The notes under the pieces were generated by a model that saw only the letters and a program-made list of their open reading frames with translations, had not been told where the DNA came from and ran no database searches. A program made the position numbers and the translations under genes. A DNA stretch of 36,012 nt from Bacteroidota bacterium. GTDB lineage: Bacteria > Bacteroidota > Bacteroidia > CAILMK01 > JAAYUY01. The stretch is from the NCBI GenBank assembly GCA_018698135.1, contig JABINZ010000195.1, positions 1 to 36,012 of the forward strand. The letters run 5' to 3'. Below, piece after piece: positions 18,281-26,287 of the stretch (position 1 is its first letter; the number at the start of each line of letters is the position of its first letter).

Positions 18281-19261
18281 ATGGCAAAGGCGAAAAAAGC
18301 AAAGAAGGAAAAATCAGGCAATTTTTTTGAAAGTAAAGCTTTCAAATCTTTCATGGCCAAATTATACGGATGGGGAGCTTCCATTGTTATCCTCGGTGCA
18401 CTCTTTAAAATTATGCACTGGAAAGGAGCTGGAATTATGCTTACCCTTGGTCTGTCAACAGAGGCATTAATTTTCTTTATATCTGCATTTGATACACAAA
18501 AAGAATTTGACTGGGCTAAAGTATATCCAGAATTAGCTGTTGAAGATGTTGAAGGAGAAGAAAGAGTCAAGAAAAGTGTTTCAGCAGAAATTGACAAAAT
18601 GTTGGAAGATGCAAAAATCGAATCACACATGGTGAATCGTTTAGGTGAAGGAATGAATAAATTTTCAAACACACTGGATGGTCTTAAAGAGGTAAGCAAT
18701 GCAAATCTTGCAACATCTGCTTATACAGAAAAAGTAAATGCAGCATCTGAGAATTTAGCAAAAGCCAATGAATCTTACGGTAAAGCTGCCGAAGCTATGT
18801 CTACTTTATCTGAAGCTTCAGGTTCTGGTAAGGAGTATTTCGATCAACTCCAAACAGCTTCAACAAATCTTTCTTCATTGAATGTAATGTATGAGAAAGA
18901 AATTGAAGAAACTAATAAGCACATTAAAGGTTTAGGTGAATTTAATGAAAACTTCACCACTGCAATGTCTCAATTAGGAAGTGCTACACAAAATACACAA
19001 GGATATTTTGATGAAATAAGCAAAGCAACACAGCATTTAACATCATTGAATTCAATGTATGAAGTTGAATTAAATGAGCAGTCTAAACATAAAGAAGCTC
19101 TTAACCAATATCAGGAGAAATTAGGTGACGTTTTAGGTAACCTTTCTGATGCAGGAGCATTGTCAGTTCAGTTGAATGAAGGATTTTCTAAACTAAATGA
19201 GAATCTATCATCGTTGAATAATATTTATGGCAATATGCTCAGCGCAATGTCCATGAAATAG
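18281..19261 (+). CDS. gldL: Type IX secretion motor protein GldL/PorL with repeated coiled-coil tail
   Basis: This 326-residue inner-membrane protein has two membrane helices (~28-45 and ~50-70). The glutamate E61 in helix 2 is probably the conserved proton-path glutamate of GldL. With GldM it forms the proton-driven motor that powers secretion. The cytoplasmic tail is long and helical and contains repeats. The motif S-L-N-x-(M/I)-Y occurs at 199-204, 255-260 and 311-316, exactly 56 residues apart, with a degenerate tyrosine at 148. YFD sequences at 186 and 242 keep the same phase. The protein is longer than the ~215-residue Flavobacterium johnsoniae form. gldM follows 46 bp later. Confidence 0.93.
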   Translation: MAKAKKAKKEKSGNFFESKAFKSFMAKLYGWGASIVILGALFKIMHWKGAGIMLTLGLSTEALIFFISAFDTQKEFDWAKVYPELAVEDVEGEERVKKSVSAEIDKMLEDAKIESHMVNRLGEGMNKFSNTLDGLKEVSNANLATSAYTEKVNAASENLAKANESYGKAAEAMSTLSEASGSGKEYFDQLQTASTNLSSLNVMYEKEIEETNKHIKGLGEFNENFTTAMSQLGSATQNTQGYFDEISKATQHLTSLNSMYEVELNEQSKHKEALNQYQEKLGDVLGNLSDAGALSVQLNEGFSKLNENLSSLNNIYGNMLSAMSMK

Positions 19262-19307
19262 TGGAAATTGATTATTTCTTTATGTTAACTTTTAAATTTA
19301 TAAAAGA

Positions 19308-20897
19308 ATGTCTGTAGGAAAAACAAACCCGATGCGCCAGATGATGATCAATATGATGTATCTGGTGTTGACGGCTCTACTTGCACTGAATGTATCTGCT
19401 GAGATTCTCAAAGCTTTCCAGACTGTGAATGATGGTATGACCAAATCAATTGAATTGATTGATCAGAAAAAAGGTCAAACCATGGAACAGTTTGCAAATC
19501 TCATGAGTAAATCCGCAACCGCTGCTTCAGCAGAAGATTTCAATAGAAGAGCAAACAATGTAAATAAAATATGTGACGATCTTTATGATCATGTTGAAAA
19601 TTTAAGAAAACGCGTTATTTGGGAAAGTGGTGGACAGGATCCGGAAGAGGATACTGAAATTACCACTGATAGTCTCATGAGGGACATGAAAAATCTTGAA
19701 GTAGCTCCACGCCTTTTCATCAACCTTGGATTAGGAGATCTCTTGGAAGAAAAGATTGGAGAGTCTCGCGATGATCTGCTTGTTCAAATTAAAGACGTCA
19801 AAGAAATTGATTACAATAACTTTTTACCAAACGTTACTTTAAAAGTAGATGAGCCAAAAAAGGCAAATACTACTTGGGCAGAAGAAAGCTTCCACATGGT
19901 TCCTGCCATTGCTGCTGTTACATTACTAACTAAAATACAGCAGGATATCAGAACAACTCAAGCAAACATTATTGATGCTTTGCTTAATTCAATTGGAAGA
20001 GATGACTATAAATTTGACAAGCTCATTCCTGTAGTAAATGTAACAACCGGAAAAAGTGCTGTTGCTGTTGGTGAACAATATACTGCTGAAATTTTATTAG
20101 CAGCATATGATTCAAAACAACAACCACAAATTTTTATTGGTGGTAAAGAATATGAAGTAATTGATGGTAAAGCAACTTTCGAAGGAGCTACCAATCAGCA
20201 AATGTCTTTCGATCAGGAAGGTGAAATAGTTGTTGCTAAAAAAGGTACTGATGAAGTTACAAGATATCCGTTTCGTTTAGCATATGATGTGTTTAACGCA
20301 CCCGCTATTATTTCTGCAACCAAAATGAACGTACTTTATATTGGACTAGAAAATCCGATGGAGATTTCCGTACCTGGTTATCGCCCACAAGATATCAGAG
20401 CCAATATTGCTGGCGGTTCATTAACTTCAGGAAAGCCTGGCCAGTACATGGCTAAGGTAAATGATAGTAAGGGTAAAATCCGTGAAGCAAAAATCAGTGT
20501 TTCTGTAAAGCAACCTGATGGATCTTATAAGGGAGTAGGTGCACCCTCTGTATTTCGTATAAAAAGAGTACCAAACCCAACCCCTTATTTTGGATCAAAA
20601 GCTGGTGGCGAAATCAGTGCAGGTGAAATTCGTATTGTCAATTTCATTTCTGTTCGATTAGAAAACTTCCCATTTGACCTGAAGTATAAAGTTACTAAGT
20701 TCAAATTTGTATATCAACCAAAGAAAGGACAAGCCATTTTCTATCCTGGAAATGGACCAAACATTACTAGTGCTATGAAAAGTGCTATGGGAAGTCCTCA
20801 GAGAGGAGATATTATTATCATCTCTAATATTTACGCAACTGCTCCAGGTGTGCCTAATAAGCAATTACCAGGTGCTATTGTATTAACTGTAAAATAA
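19308..20897 (+). CDS. gldM: Type IX secretion motor protein GldM/PorM
   Basis: This 529-residue protein has a short cytoplasmic start, one membrane helix (~10-32, MINMMYLVLTALLALNVS) and a large periplasmic region of helical and then beta-sandwich domains, as in GldM/PorM. It forms a dimeric periplasmic shaft that couples the GldL motor to the GldK-GldN ring. The first residues (SVGKTNPMRQMMINMMYLVLTALLALNVSAEIL) are the conserved family start; only a short part is quoted as motif. The length is normal. It lies between gldL and gldN with 7 bp to gldN, indicating co-transcription. Confidence 0.95.
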   Translation: MSVGKTNPMRQMMINMMYLVLTALLALNVSAEILKAFQTVNDGMTKSIELIDQKKGQTMEQFANLMSKSATAASAEDFNRRANNVNKICDDLYDHVENLRKRVIWESGGQDPEEDTEITTDSLMRDMKNLEVAPRLFINLGLGDLLEEKIGESRDDLLVQIKDVKEIDYNNFLPNVTLKVDEPKKANTTWAEESFHMVPAIAAVTLLTKIQQDIRTTQANIIDALLNSIGRDDYKFDKLIPVVNVTTGKSAVAVGEQYTAEILLAAYDSKQQPQIFIGGKEYEVIDGKATFEGATNQQMSFDQEGEIVVAKKGTDEVTRYPFRLAYDVFNAPAIISATKMNVLYIGLENPMEISVPGYRPQDIRANIAGGSLTSGKPGQYMAKVNDSKGKIREAKISVSVKQPDGSYKGVGAPSVFRIKRVPNPTPYFGSKAGGEISAGEIRIVNFISVRLENFPFDLKYKVTKFKFVYQPKKGQAIFYPGNGPNITSAMKSAMGSPQRGDIIIISNIYATAPGVPNKQLPGAIVLTVK

Positions 20898-20904
20898 AGG
20901 ACCT

Positions 20905-21750
20905 ATGAATAAAGTCAGGATTTTTTGGCTCATCGTTCTCGTATCAGTTTTATCTGGTGTTTTTACTGCCAGTGCACAAACTGAATATGGAGATTTTACT
21001 TACGAGAAAAAAGCCATAAAAGAACGTAAAATAGTACCCTATCCTCCTCTTAGAGAGGCTGATGTGATGTACGCTATGAGAATTCACCGGGTAATTGATA
21101 CCCGTGAAAAGATCAATGTCATTATGAAATGGCCAAGAAATCCACTTTATAGAATTATTTATGAATCTGCTACAACTGGTTACGGAAGTGCTCCAGTTAC
21201 AGCTTATACAAATGATTCTTTGATCCGCTTTTATACAGCCGAAGAAGTGCTTACCCGCGGTGGAGAAGAAGAAGTAATTGAGGTGTGTCCAGATCCGGAT
21301 TATCCAGATTATTGCTACGACTCTACAGTTATCAATCCTTTCCGACCTTCTGATATAACAAGGTATAAAGTAATGGAAGACTGGGTTTTCGACAAACAAC
21401 GTTCTATGTTTTTTGTGCGAATTATTGCCATTGCTCCTTTATTTAACCTCATGGTAGCTGGTCAGGATTTAGGTGAGCAAGAATTGTTCTGGACAAAGTG
21501 GGATGACTTTAAGAAAGTGATTGTAAGTCAGGAAATTTTCAATAGGCAAAATGATGCCATGCGTTTGAACTATCTCGATTTCTTTGAAATGAGAATGTTT
21601 ACCAGTTATGTGGTGAAAGAATCAAATGCATTTGACAATGCTATTGCTGAATTTGAAGAATTCAAAACAAACCCATTTGATGCTTTACTTGAAGCAGAGA
21701 AGATTAAGAATAAATTATTTGAATGGGAACACGATTTATGGTCATGGTAA
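20905..21750 (+). CDS. gldN: Type IX secretion ring protein GldN/PorN
   Basis: This 281-residue secreted protein has a signal peptide (1-24, ending TASAQ) and the GldN-specific central pattern of paired Tyr/Trp residues: READVMYAMRIHRVIDTREKIN near 50-70 and KVMEDWVFDKQRS near 155-167. GldN binds GldK to make the periplasmic ring. It starts 7 bp after gldM and ends the block; a strong terminator follows at 21772-21797. Confidence 0.93.
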   Translation: MNKVRIFWLIVLVSVLSGVFTASAQTEYGDFTYEKKAIKERKIVPYPPLREADVMYAMRIHRVIDTREKINVIMKWPRNPLYRIIYESATTGYGSAPVTAYTNDSLIRFYTAEEVLTRGGEEEVIEVCPDPDYPDYCYDSTVINPFRPSDITRYKVMEDWVFDKQRSMFFVRIIAIAPLFNLMVAGQDLGEQELFWTKWDDFKKVIVSQEIFNRQNDAMRLNYLDFFEMRMFTSYVVKESNAFDNAIAEFEEFKTNPFDALLEAEKIKNKLFEWEHDLWSW

Positions 21751-21764
21751 AAACCATATGATAC

Positions 21765-21797
21765 AAAAAAAGGGAGCATTTAGCTCCCTTTTTTTTT
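21765..21797. terminator. Bidirectional intrinsic terminator between gldN and purA
   Basis: GGGAGC (21772-21777) and GCTCCC (21783-21788) form a GC-rich stem around a 5-nt loop. A run of T residues follows on the plus strand (21789-21797) and a run of A residues precedes it (21765-21771), giving a U tract on the minus strand too. It serves the convergent gldN and purA units. Confidence 0.88.
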
Positions 21798-21858
21798 GTA
21801 CTTGCTCCAATTGAGCTTTACTGTTCTTTCAACCTGAGTTCAGGGAAAAAACAATAGT

Positions 21859-23124
21859 TTATGATTTCATAATCGTTTCAGATCTTTCGGGTCCAACAGA
21901 AATCATCCATAGTTTCTGCCCCAATTCACCTTCGATAAAATCTACGTAGTCGTTAAATTCTGTAGGAAATTCGCTATACTCCTTCAATTTGGAAATATCC
22001 TTCGACCAGCTTTTTAATTTCTTGTACTGTGGTTTTAAACCATCGATATAATACTGCTCTGTATAATTTCTTTGTTCATTATTATCGTCCATAAAAGCGG
22101 TGCAAACCTCAATATCATCCAAATGTGTTAACACATCCGATTTTGTCATAATAAGCTTGTTTACTCCATTGAGCATAATTGCATATTTCAATGCCACCAA
22201 ATCCAGCCATCCACAACGCCTTTCCCTACCCGTAGTAGAACCATATTCGTGTCCTTTTTCAGTTAGCAATTCACCAATTTCATTTTGCTGTTCAGTCATA
22301 AAAGGGCCTTCACCAACGCGGGTTGTATAGGCTTTAAAAACACCATAAATATGTCTGATTTTATTGGGTGAAATACCCAAACCTGTGCAAGCTGAAGAAG
22401 AAATAGTGCTCGAAGAGGTAACATACGGAAAAGTACCATAATTAATATCAAGCAAAGTGCCTTGCGCACCTTCAGCTAAAATATTTGCATTTTCATCATA
22501 GCGTTTGCTCAAATACTCTTCTGCATCAATTAAATCGAACTCACGCATAAAATCAATGGCTTCCATCCATAATTTTTCTTCTGCATCAATTTTCGACTTG
22601 CGTTCCTCATCAATAAAAGCACAGTGTTTTACTTTAAGCCTTTCATATTGATCGACAAAGCTTGACTTTAAAATGTCACCAACTCGAATTCCTACTCGTG
22701 CTATTTTATCCTGATAAGTTGGCCCAATTCCTTTTAAAGTAGACCCAATTTTCTTATCACCTTTTACCTCTTCATAAAAAGCATCCAAAAAGCGATGAGT
22801 TGGTAAAATCAGATGCGCATTCCTAGAAATTAAAATACGTCCTCGGGTAGGAATATTTTCCTTTTCAAGTGTTTCGATTTCTTTTTTAAAAGTGATTGGA
22901 TCGATAACCATTCCGCTTCCCAATACATTAACCGTTTCGTGACGAATTACGCCAGAGGGTAGTGTGTGAAAAACAAACTTTTTATCATGAATTACTAAGG
23001 TGTGTCCGGCATTAGGGCCACCCTGAAAACGTGCTACCACATCGTAATCAGGACTTAAAATATCAATAATTTTCCCCTTACCTTCATCACCCCATTGAAG
23101 GCCAACAAGAACATCAACAGGCAT
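21859..23124 (-). CDS. purA: Adenylosuccinate synthetase
   Basis: This 421-residue enzyme converts IMP and aspartate to adenylosuccinate using GTP, the first committed step to AMP. The N-terminal GDEGKGK phosphate-binding loop (12-18), the GGPNAGHT segment (~35-42), GSTLKGIGPTY and the TTGRERRCGW segment are all intact. It is the last gene of the minus-strand rel-fur-purA cluster and starts 43 bp after fur. A TACCTTTG element at 23158-23165 may give it a promoter of its own. PurA enzymes are known to be inhibited by ppGpp, which makes the adjacent rel gene notable. Confidence 0.96.
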   Translation of the reverse strand: MPVDVLVGLQWGDEGKGKIIDILSPDYDVVARFQGGPNAGHTLVIHDKKFVFHTLPSGVIRHETVNVLGSGMVIDPITFKKEIETLEKENIPTRGRILISRNAHLILPTHRFLDAFYEEVKGDKKIGSTLKGIGPTYQDKIARVGIRVGDILKSSFVDQYERLKVKHCAFIDEERKSKIDAEEKLWMEAIDFMREFDLIDAEEYLSKRYDENANILAEGAQGTLLDINYGTFPYVTSSSTISSSACTGLGISPNKIRHIYGVFKAYTTRVGEGPFMTEQQNEIGELLTEKGHEYGSTTGRERRCGWLDLVALKYAIMLNGVNKLIMTKSDVLTHLDDIEVCTAFMDDNNEQRNYTEQYYIDGLKPQYKKLKSWSKDISKLKEYSEFPTEFNDYVDFIEGELGQKLWMISVGPERSETIMKS

Positions 23125-23157
23125 AATATGCTTTAATTAAGTAAATAAAAGAAGAGA

Positions 23158-23165
23158 CAAAGGTA
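23158..23165 (-). promoter_or_regulatory. Candidate -7 element for purA
   Basis: On the minus strand this reads TACCTTTG, a full match to TAnnTTTG, 33 bp upstream of the purA start. No TTG is seen at the -33 distance. Confidence 0.35.
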
Positions 23166-23167
23166 AA

Positions 23168-23620
23168 TTATTTCTCCTTTGGTTTGCCATAAAGTGTAAA
23201 GGAATAATGTGTGATTTCGTAATCATACTCATTCCCAATAGTTTTCACTATTTCTTGTAATCGCTCGTCACGAAACTCAATTACACTTTTGTTTTCAATA
23301 TTTATTAAATGATCATGCTGCTTGGAACCATAGGCTTTCTCATAGGAACCGGCTTTGGTTCCAAAACTATGCTTTACAATCAACCCACAATCCAACAAAA
23401 GATCAATTGTGTTATAAATGGTTGCACGACTGATATGATAATTCTTATTCTTGAGCGTTAAATACAATGTTTCCACTTCAAAATGCTCATCTATAGAATA
23501 GATTTCATATAAAATATCGTAACGACCTTGTGTTTTACGGTAGTCTTGTGCTTTAAGATAGTTTGTGAAAATGCCTTTTACCTCATCAAATAGGTCTTTC
23601 CTGGGTTTTTTCATAATCAT
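23168..23620 (-). CDS. Fur-family transcriptional regulator lacking structural zinc cysteines
   Basis: This 150-residue protein has the Fur winged-helix (ISRATIYNTIDLLLDCGLI, ~63-81) and dimerisation domain (KQHDHLINIENKSVIEF, ~100-116). Candidate regulatory-metal ligands H46, E94, H102, H104 and E115 are visible. The only cysteine is C78, inside the DNA-binding domain, so the CxxC structural zinc site of classical Fur/PerR is absent. Whether it senses iron, peroxide, zinc or something else cannot be decided. The frame opens with two near-adjacent start codons (ATG ATT ATG), so the true start may be residue 3. It lies between rel and purA. Confidence 0.85.
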   Translation of the reverse strand: MIMKKPRKDLFDEVKGIFTNYLKAQDYRKTQGRYDILYEIYSIDEHFEVETLYLTLKNKNYHISRATIYNTIDLLLDCGLIVKHSFGTKAGSYEKAYGSKQHDHLINIENKSVIEFRDERLQEIVKTIGNEYDYEITHYSFTLYGKPKEK

Positions 23621-23636
23621 TACTTCTAATTTCGTT

Positions 23637-23644
23637 CAAAGTTA
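23637..23644 (-). promoter_or_regulatory. Candidate -7 element for fur
   Basis: On the minus strand this reads TAACTTTG (TAnnTTTG), 16 bp before the fur start and inside the 66-bp rel-fur gap. The -33 element is unclear. Confidence 0.35.
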
Positions 23645-23686
23645 ATAAAATATTGAATACGGACTTATTCTTTAATTGTATTATTT

Positions 23687-25882
23687 CTAATCAATTGTTT
23701 CGTCAACATGGAAACGTGATACATGATCGATACCATCTACTTCCCTGATTTTATCAATCAGTTGATCCAAATGCTCAGTGTCATATATATTTACGACAAT
23801 TGATCCAGCAAAAGCACCATCTTTTGAAGCTGCATTAATCGATTTCATATTTATTTCAAACTGCTTCGAAATAACATCTGTTAGCACACTTAAAAGACCA
23901 ATGTTATCATATCCATGGAATTTAATACCAACCGGAAAATATTCAACTTCTTTAAATTCTTTTTTTGCCCATTCAGCACTGATGATTCGATATCCATAAT
24001 TCGACATCAGTTTAATTCCTGTCGGGCAATTCGTTCGATGAATAATAATTCCCTCACCGATTGTTACAAATCCAAAAACATCATCTCCTGGAATAGGATT
24101 ACAACAACCAGCCATGGCATATTCATCTCCATTAATAGCACCCAGTTCAATTACATTTGGATTTCCTTTTTTTTCCTCTTCTTTAGCAGTCTCTTTTTCT
24201 GATTGATCACCCAGCTTCAATATTTTAATAGCGTTATTCAAATCAGTAATATTAATATTTGAATTTCCGATCTGAATATAGAGTTCGAAATCGGAGCTTT
24301 TATTAAAATAGTCGATGAGCAAAGGCAGGGCATTCTGCTGATTGTAATCAGTCAGAAAATCCAGTTTTTTACTTAATAATTGCTGCCCTTTATCGGCCAC
24401 ACTCTTCCTCTCTTCTTTAAGAGCGTGCTTTATTTTTGATTTTGCTTTTGCCGTTATAACATAATCAATCCATTCTGTTTGAGGCTTTTGTTTTTTAGCT
24501 GTGATAATTTCAACCTGATCTCCATTTCTCAACCGATGACTTAACGGAACAAGTTTGTTGTTTACTTTAGCGCCTATACTTTTCACACCAATATCAGTAT
24601 GAATGTCAAAAGCCAAATCAAGTGCTGTAGATTTAGATGGAAGAATCCGCATATCTCCTTTTGGCGTAAAAACATACAGCTCGTGCGTAAAAAGATTCAT
24701 TTTAAACTCATCAAAAAACTCAATAGCAGAGCCGTCTTGAGACCTCAATAGCTCACCCACTTGTTTTATCCAGTCGTCCAATGTTGTGTCGGCTTGTTCA
24801 TTAGTATCCTTATACTTCCAATGAGCAGCGTATCCCTTTTCCGCAATATCATCCATTCGTTGGGTACGAATCTGCACTTCAACCCATCGGCCATTTGGCC
24901 CCATTACAGTTGTATGCAACGACTCATATCCATTCACTTTAGGTGTAGAAAGCCAATCTCTTAATCGTTCTCTATTCGGTTTGTAGAAATCAGTAACTGT
25001 TGAGTACACTCGCCAACAATCAGCCTTTTCATCCACTGCATTTTCCAGAATTATCCGAATAGCAAATAAATCATAGATTTGATTGTAGTCGATATTACGG
25101 GATTTCATTTTTTTATAAATGGAATAAACCGATTTAAATCGGGCTTTGGTTTCATAATGAAAGCCCTGCTTCTGCATCGACTCATGAATGGGTCGCATAA
25201 ATGTTTTCAAATAAGTATTCAGGCGTGTTTGCTGAAGCTTTATTTTCGCACTTAAGGTTTGGTAAATTTGTGGTTCGGTATATTTAATACTTAAATCTTC
25301 CAATTCGCTTTTGATCGTAAAAAGACCCAGGCGATGCGACAGCGGTGCAAAAAGCTCCAGCGTTTCAGAAGCAATTTTCAGTTGATTTTTTTTAGAGACG
25401 GCATCCAATGTGCGCATGTTGTGAAGCCTGTCAGCAATTTTTACTAAAATTACTCGAATATCTTCCGACATGGTCAGCAAAATTTTTCGGAAATTTTCTG
25501 CTTGCATTGACCTCGTATGACCAATTACTCCACTAATTTTGGTTAAACCATCAATTATTTTGGTAACCTTTTTACCAAATATTCCTTCTATTTCTTCCAG
25601 ACTTACATCAGTGTCTTCCACCACATCATGAAGAAGACTGCACACAATAGATGTGGTACTTAATCCCATTTCCTTAACCACAATTATAGCAACCGACAAA
25701 GGGTGGAAAATATAAAGCTCACCGGATTTCCTTCGAACACCCGCATGTGCATTTAAGGCAAAATTGAAAGCTTTTCTGATAATTTTTTTCTCCTCAACGC
25801 TAACATAACTGTTGCACGCATTTAATAAAGTGCGATACATATTAGCCAATTGACGGTTTTCTTTCTCTGAATTTATAACCAT
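23687..25882 (-). CDS. Bifunctional (p)ppGpp synthetase/hydrolase (Rel/SpoT type)
   Basis: This 731-residue protein has the complete RelA/SpoT architecture. The HD hydrolase domain includes H60, H85-D86 and EDT (89-91). The synthetase domain carries RERLRDWLSTPKVNGYESLHT and the EVQIRTQRMDDIAEKGYAAHWKYK region. A TGS domain (~390-455), a zinc-finger-like helical region (AGCCNPIPGD near 580) and a C-terminal ACT domain (~655-731) follow. With the HD catalytic residues present it should both make and degrade (p)ppGpp. It heads the rel-fur-purA cluster; a TAAATTTG element 45 bp upstream is a likely promoter. Confidence 0.95.
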   Translation of the reverse strand: MVINSEKENRQLANMYRTLLNACNSYVSVEEKKIIRKAFNFALNAHAGVRRKSGELYIFHPLSVAIIVVKEMGLSTTSIVCSLLHDVVEDTDVSLEEIEGIFGKKVTKIIDGLTKISGVIGHTRSMQAENFRKILLTMSEDIRVILVKIADRLHNMRTLDAVSKKNQLKIASETLELFAPLSHRLGLFTIKSELEDLSIKYTEPQIYQTLSAKIKLQQTRLNTYLKTFMRPIHESMQKQGFHYETKARFKSVYSIYKKMKSRNIDYNQIYDLFAIRIILENAVDEKADCWRVYSTVTDFYKPNRERLRDWLSTPKVNGYESLHTTVMGPNGRWVEVQIRTQRMDDIAEKGYAAHWKYKDTNEQADTTLDDWIKQVGELLRSQDGSAIEFFDEFKMNLFTHELYVFTPKGDMRILPSKSTALDLAFDIHTDIGVKSIGAKVNNKLVPLSHRLRNGDQVEIITAKKQKPQTEWIDYVITAKAKSKIKHALKEERKSVADKGQQLLSKKLDFLTDYNQQNALPLLIDYFNKSSDFELYIQIGNSNINITDLNNAIKILKLGDQSEKETAKEEEKKGNPNVIELGAINGDEYAMAGCCNPIPGDDVFGFVTIGEGIIIHRTNCPTGIKLMSNYGYRIISAEWAKKEFKEVEYFPVGIKFHGYDNIGLLSVLTDVISKQFEINMKSINAASKDGAFAGSIVVNIYDTEHLDQLIDKIREVDGIDHVSRFHVDETID

Positions 25883-25926
25883 TAATAGGAGCTTATTGAG
25901 GAATTATTGCCAGTTTTGTCATGCCA

Positions 25927-25934
25927 CAAATTTA
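25927..25934 (-). promoter_or_regulatory. Candidate -7 element for rel
   Basis: On the minus strand this reads TAAATTTG, a full match to TAnnTTTG, 44 bp upstream of the rel ATG. No TTG is present at -33, only a CTTT. Confidence 0.45.
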
Positions 25935-26118
25935 TGAATTATAGTAGATTAAAGCACATGTTTAATCAACACTTGGCGCCATCGTTTTGATAACTAAAAA
26001 AAATATTTAGGAATAAAATATAATCTCAAAAAAGTAGCTGCAATTCTTTAAATCTAAACAGACTAATAAATCTCTCAAAACCTCTTTTTCCATATAAAAA
26101 TCAAATCAGTGTAAGTGG

Positions 26119-26148
26119 TTGTTAATTAATAATCTTGGTGTAAATTTG
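26119..26148 (+). promoter_or_regulatory. Promoter for the secDF-cyclophilin-tRNA unit
   Basis: TTG (26119-26121) is separated by 19 bp from TAAATTTG (26141-26148), a textbook Bacteroidota promoter arrangement. It predicts a start near 26155 and a leader of roughly 130 nt. Confidence 0.6.
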
Positions 26149-26287
26149 CGACTCTATTAAAAGTGACTTTTTTAATTAGTTAGATAAATTTAACAAAGTA
26201 TATAGACCATATGAATTTAACCAAATGATAGTTTCAGTTTAATTATCTATTATTTTCATTTGACTTTAATCATCAAAACGTACAAAC

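Larger units (their letters stand above)
25883..26287. other. Divergent intergenic region between rel and secDF
   Basis: This 405-bp stretch is AT-rich, contains no credible gene and holds promoter elements for both flanking units. An isolated GC-rich palindrome, TGGCGCCA (25974-25981), stands out. The secDF leader would be about 130 nt long (from ~26155 to 26288). I see no recognisable riboswitch in it. Confidence 0.55.

Noticed and set aside
20950-21399. 149-codon minus-strand frame inside gldN
   Set aside because: It lies entirely within the conserved gldN gene and has no family resemblance.
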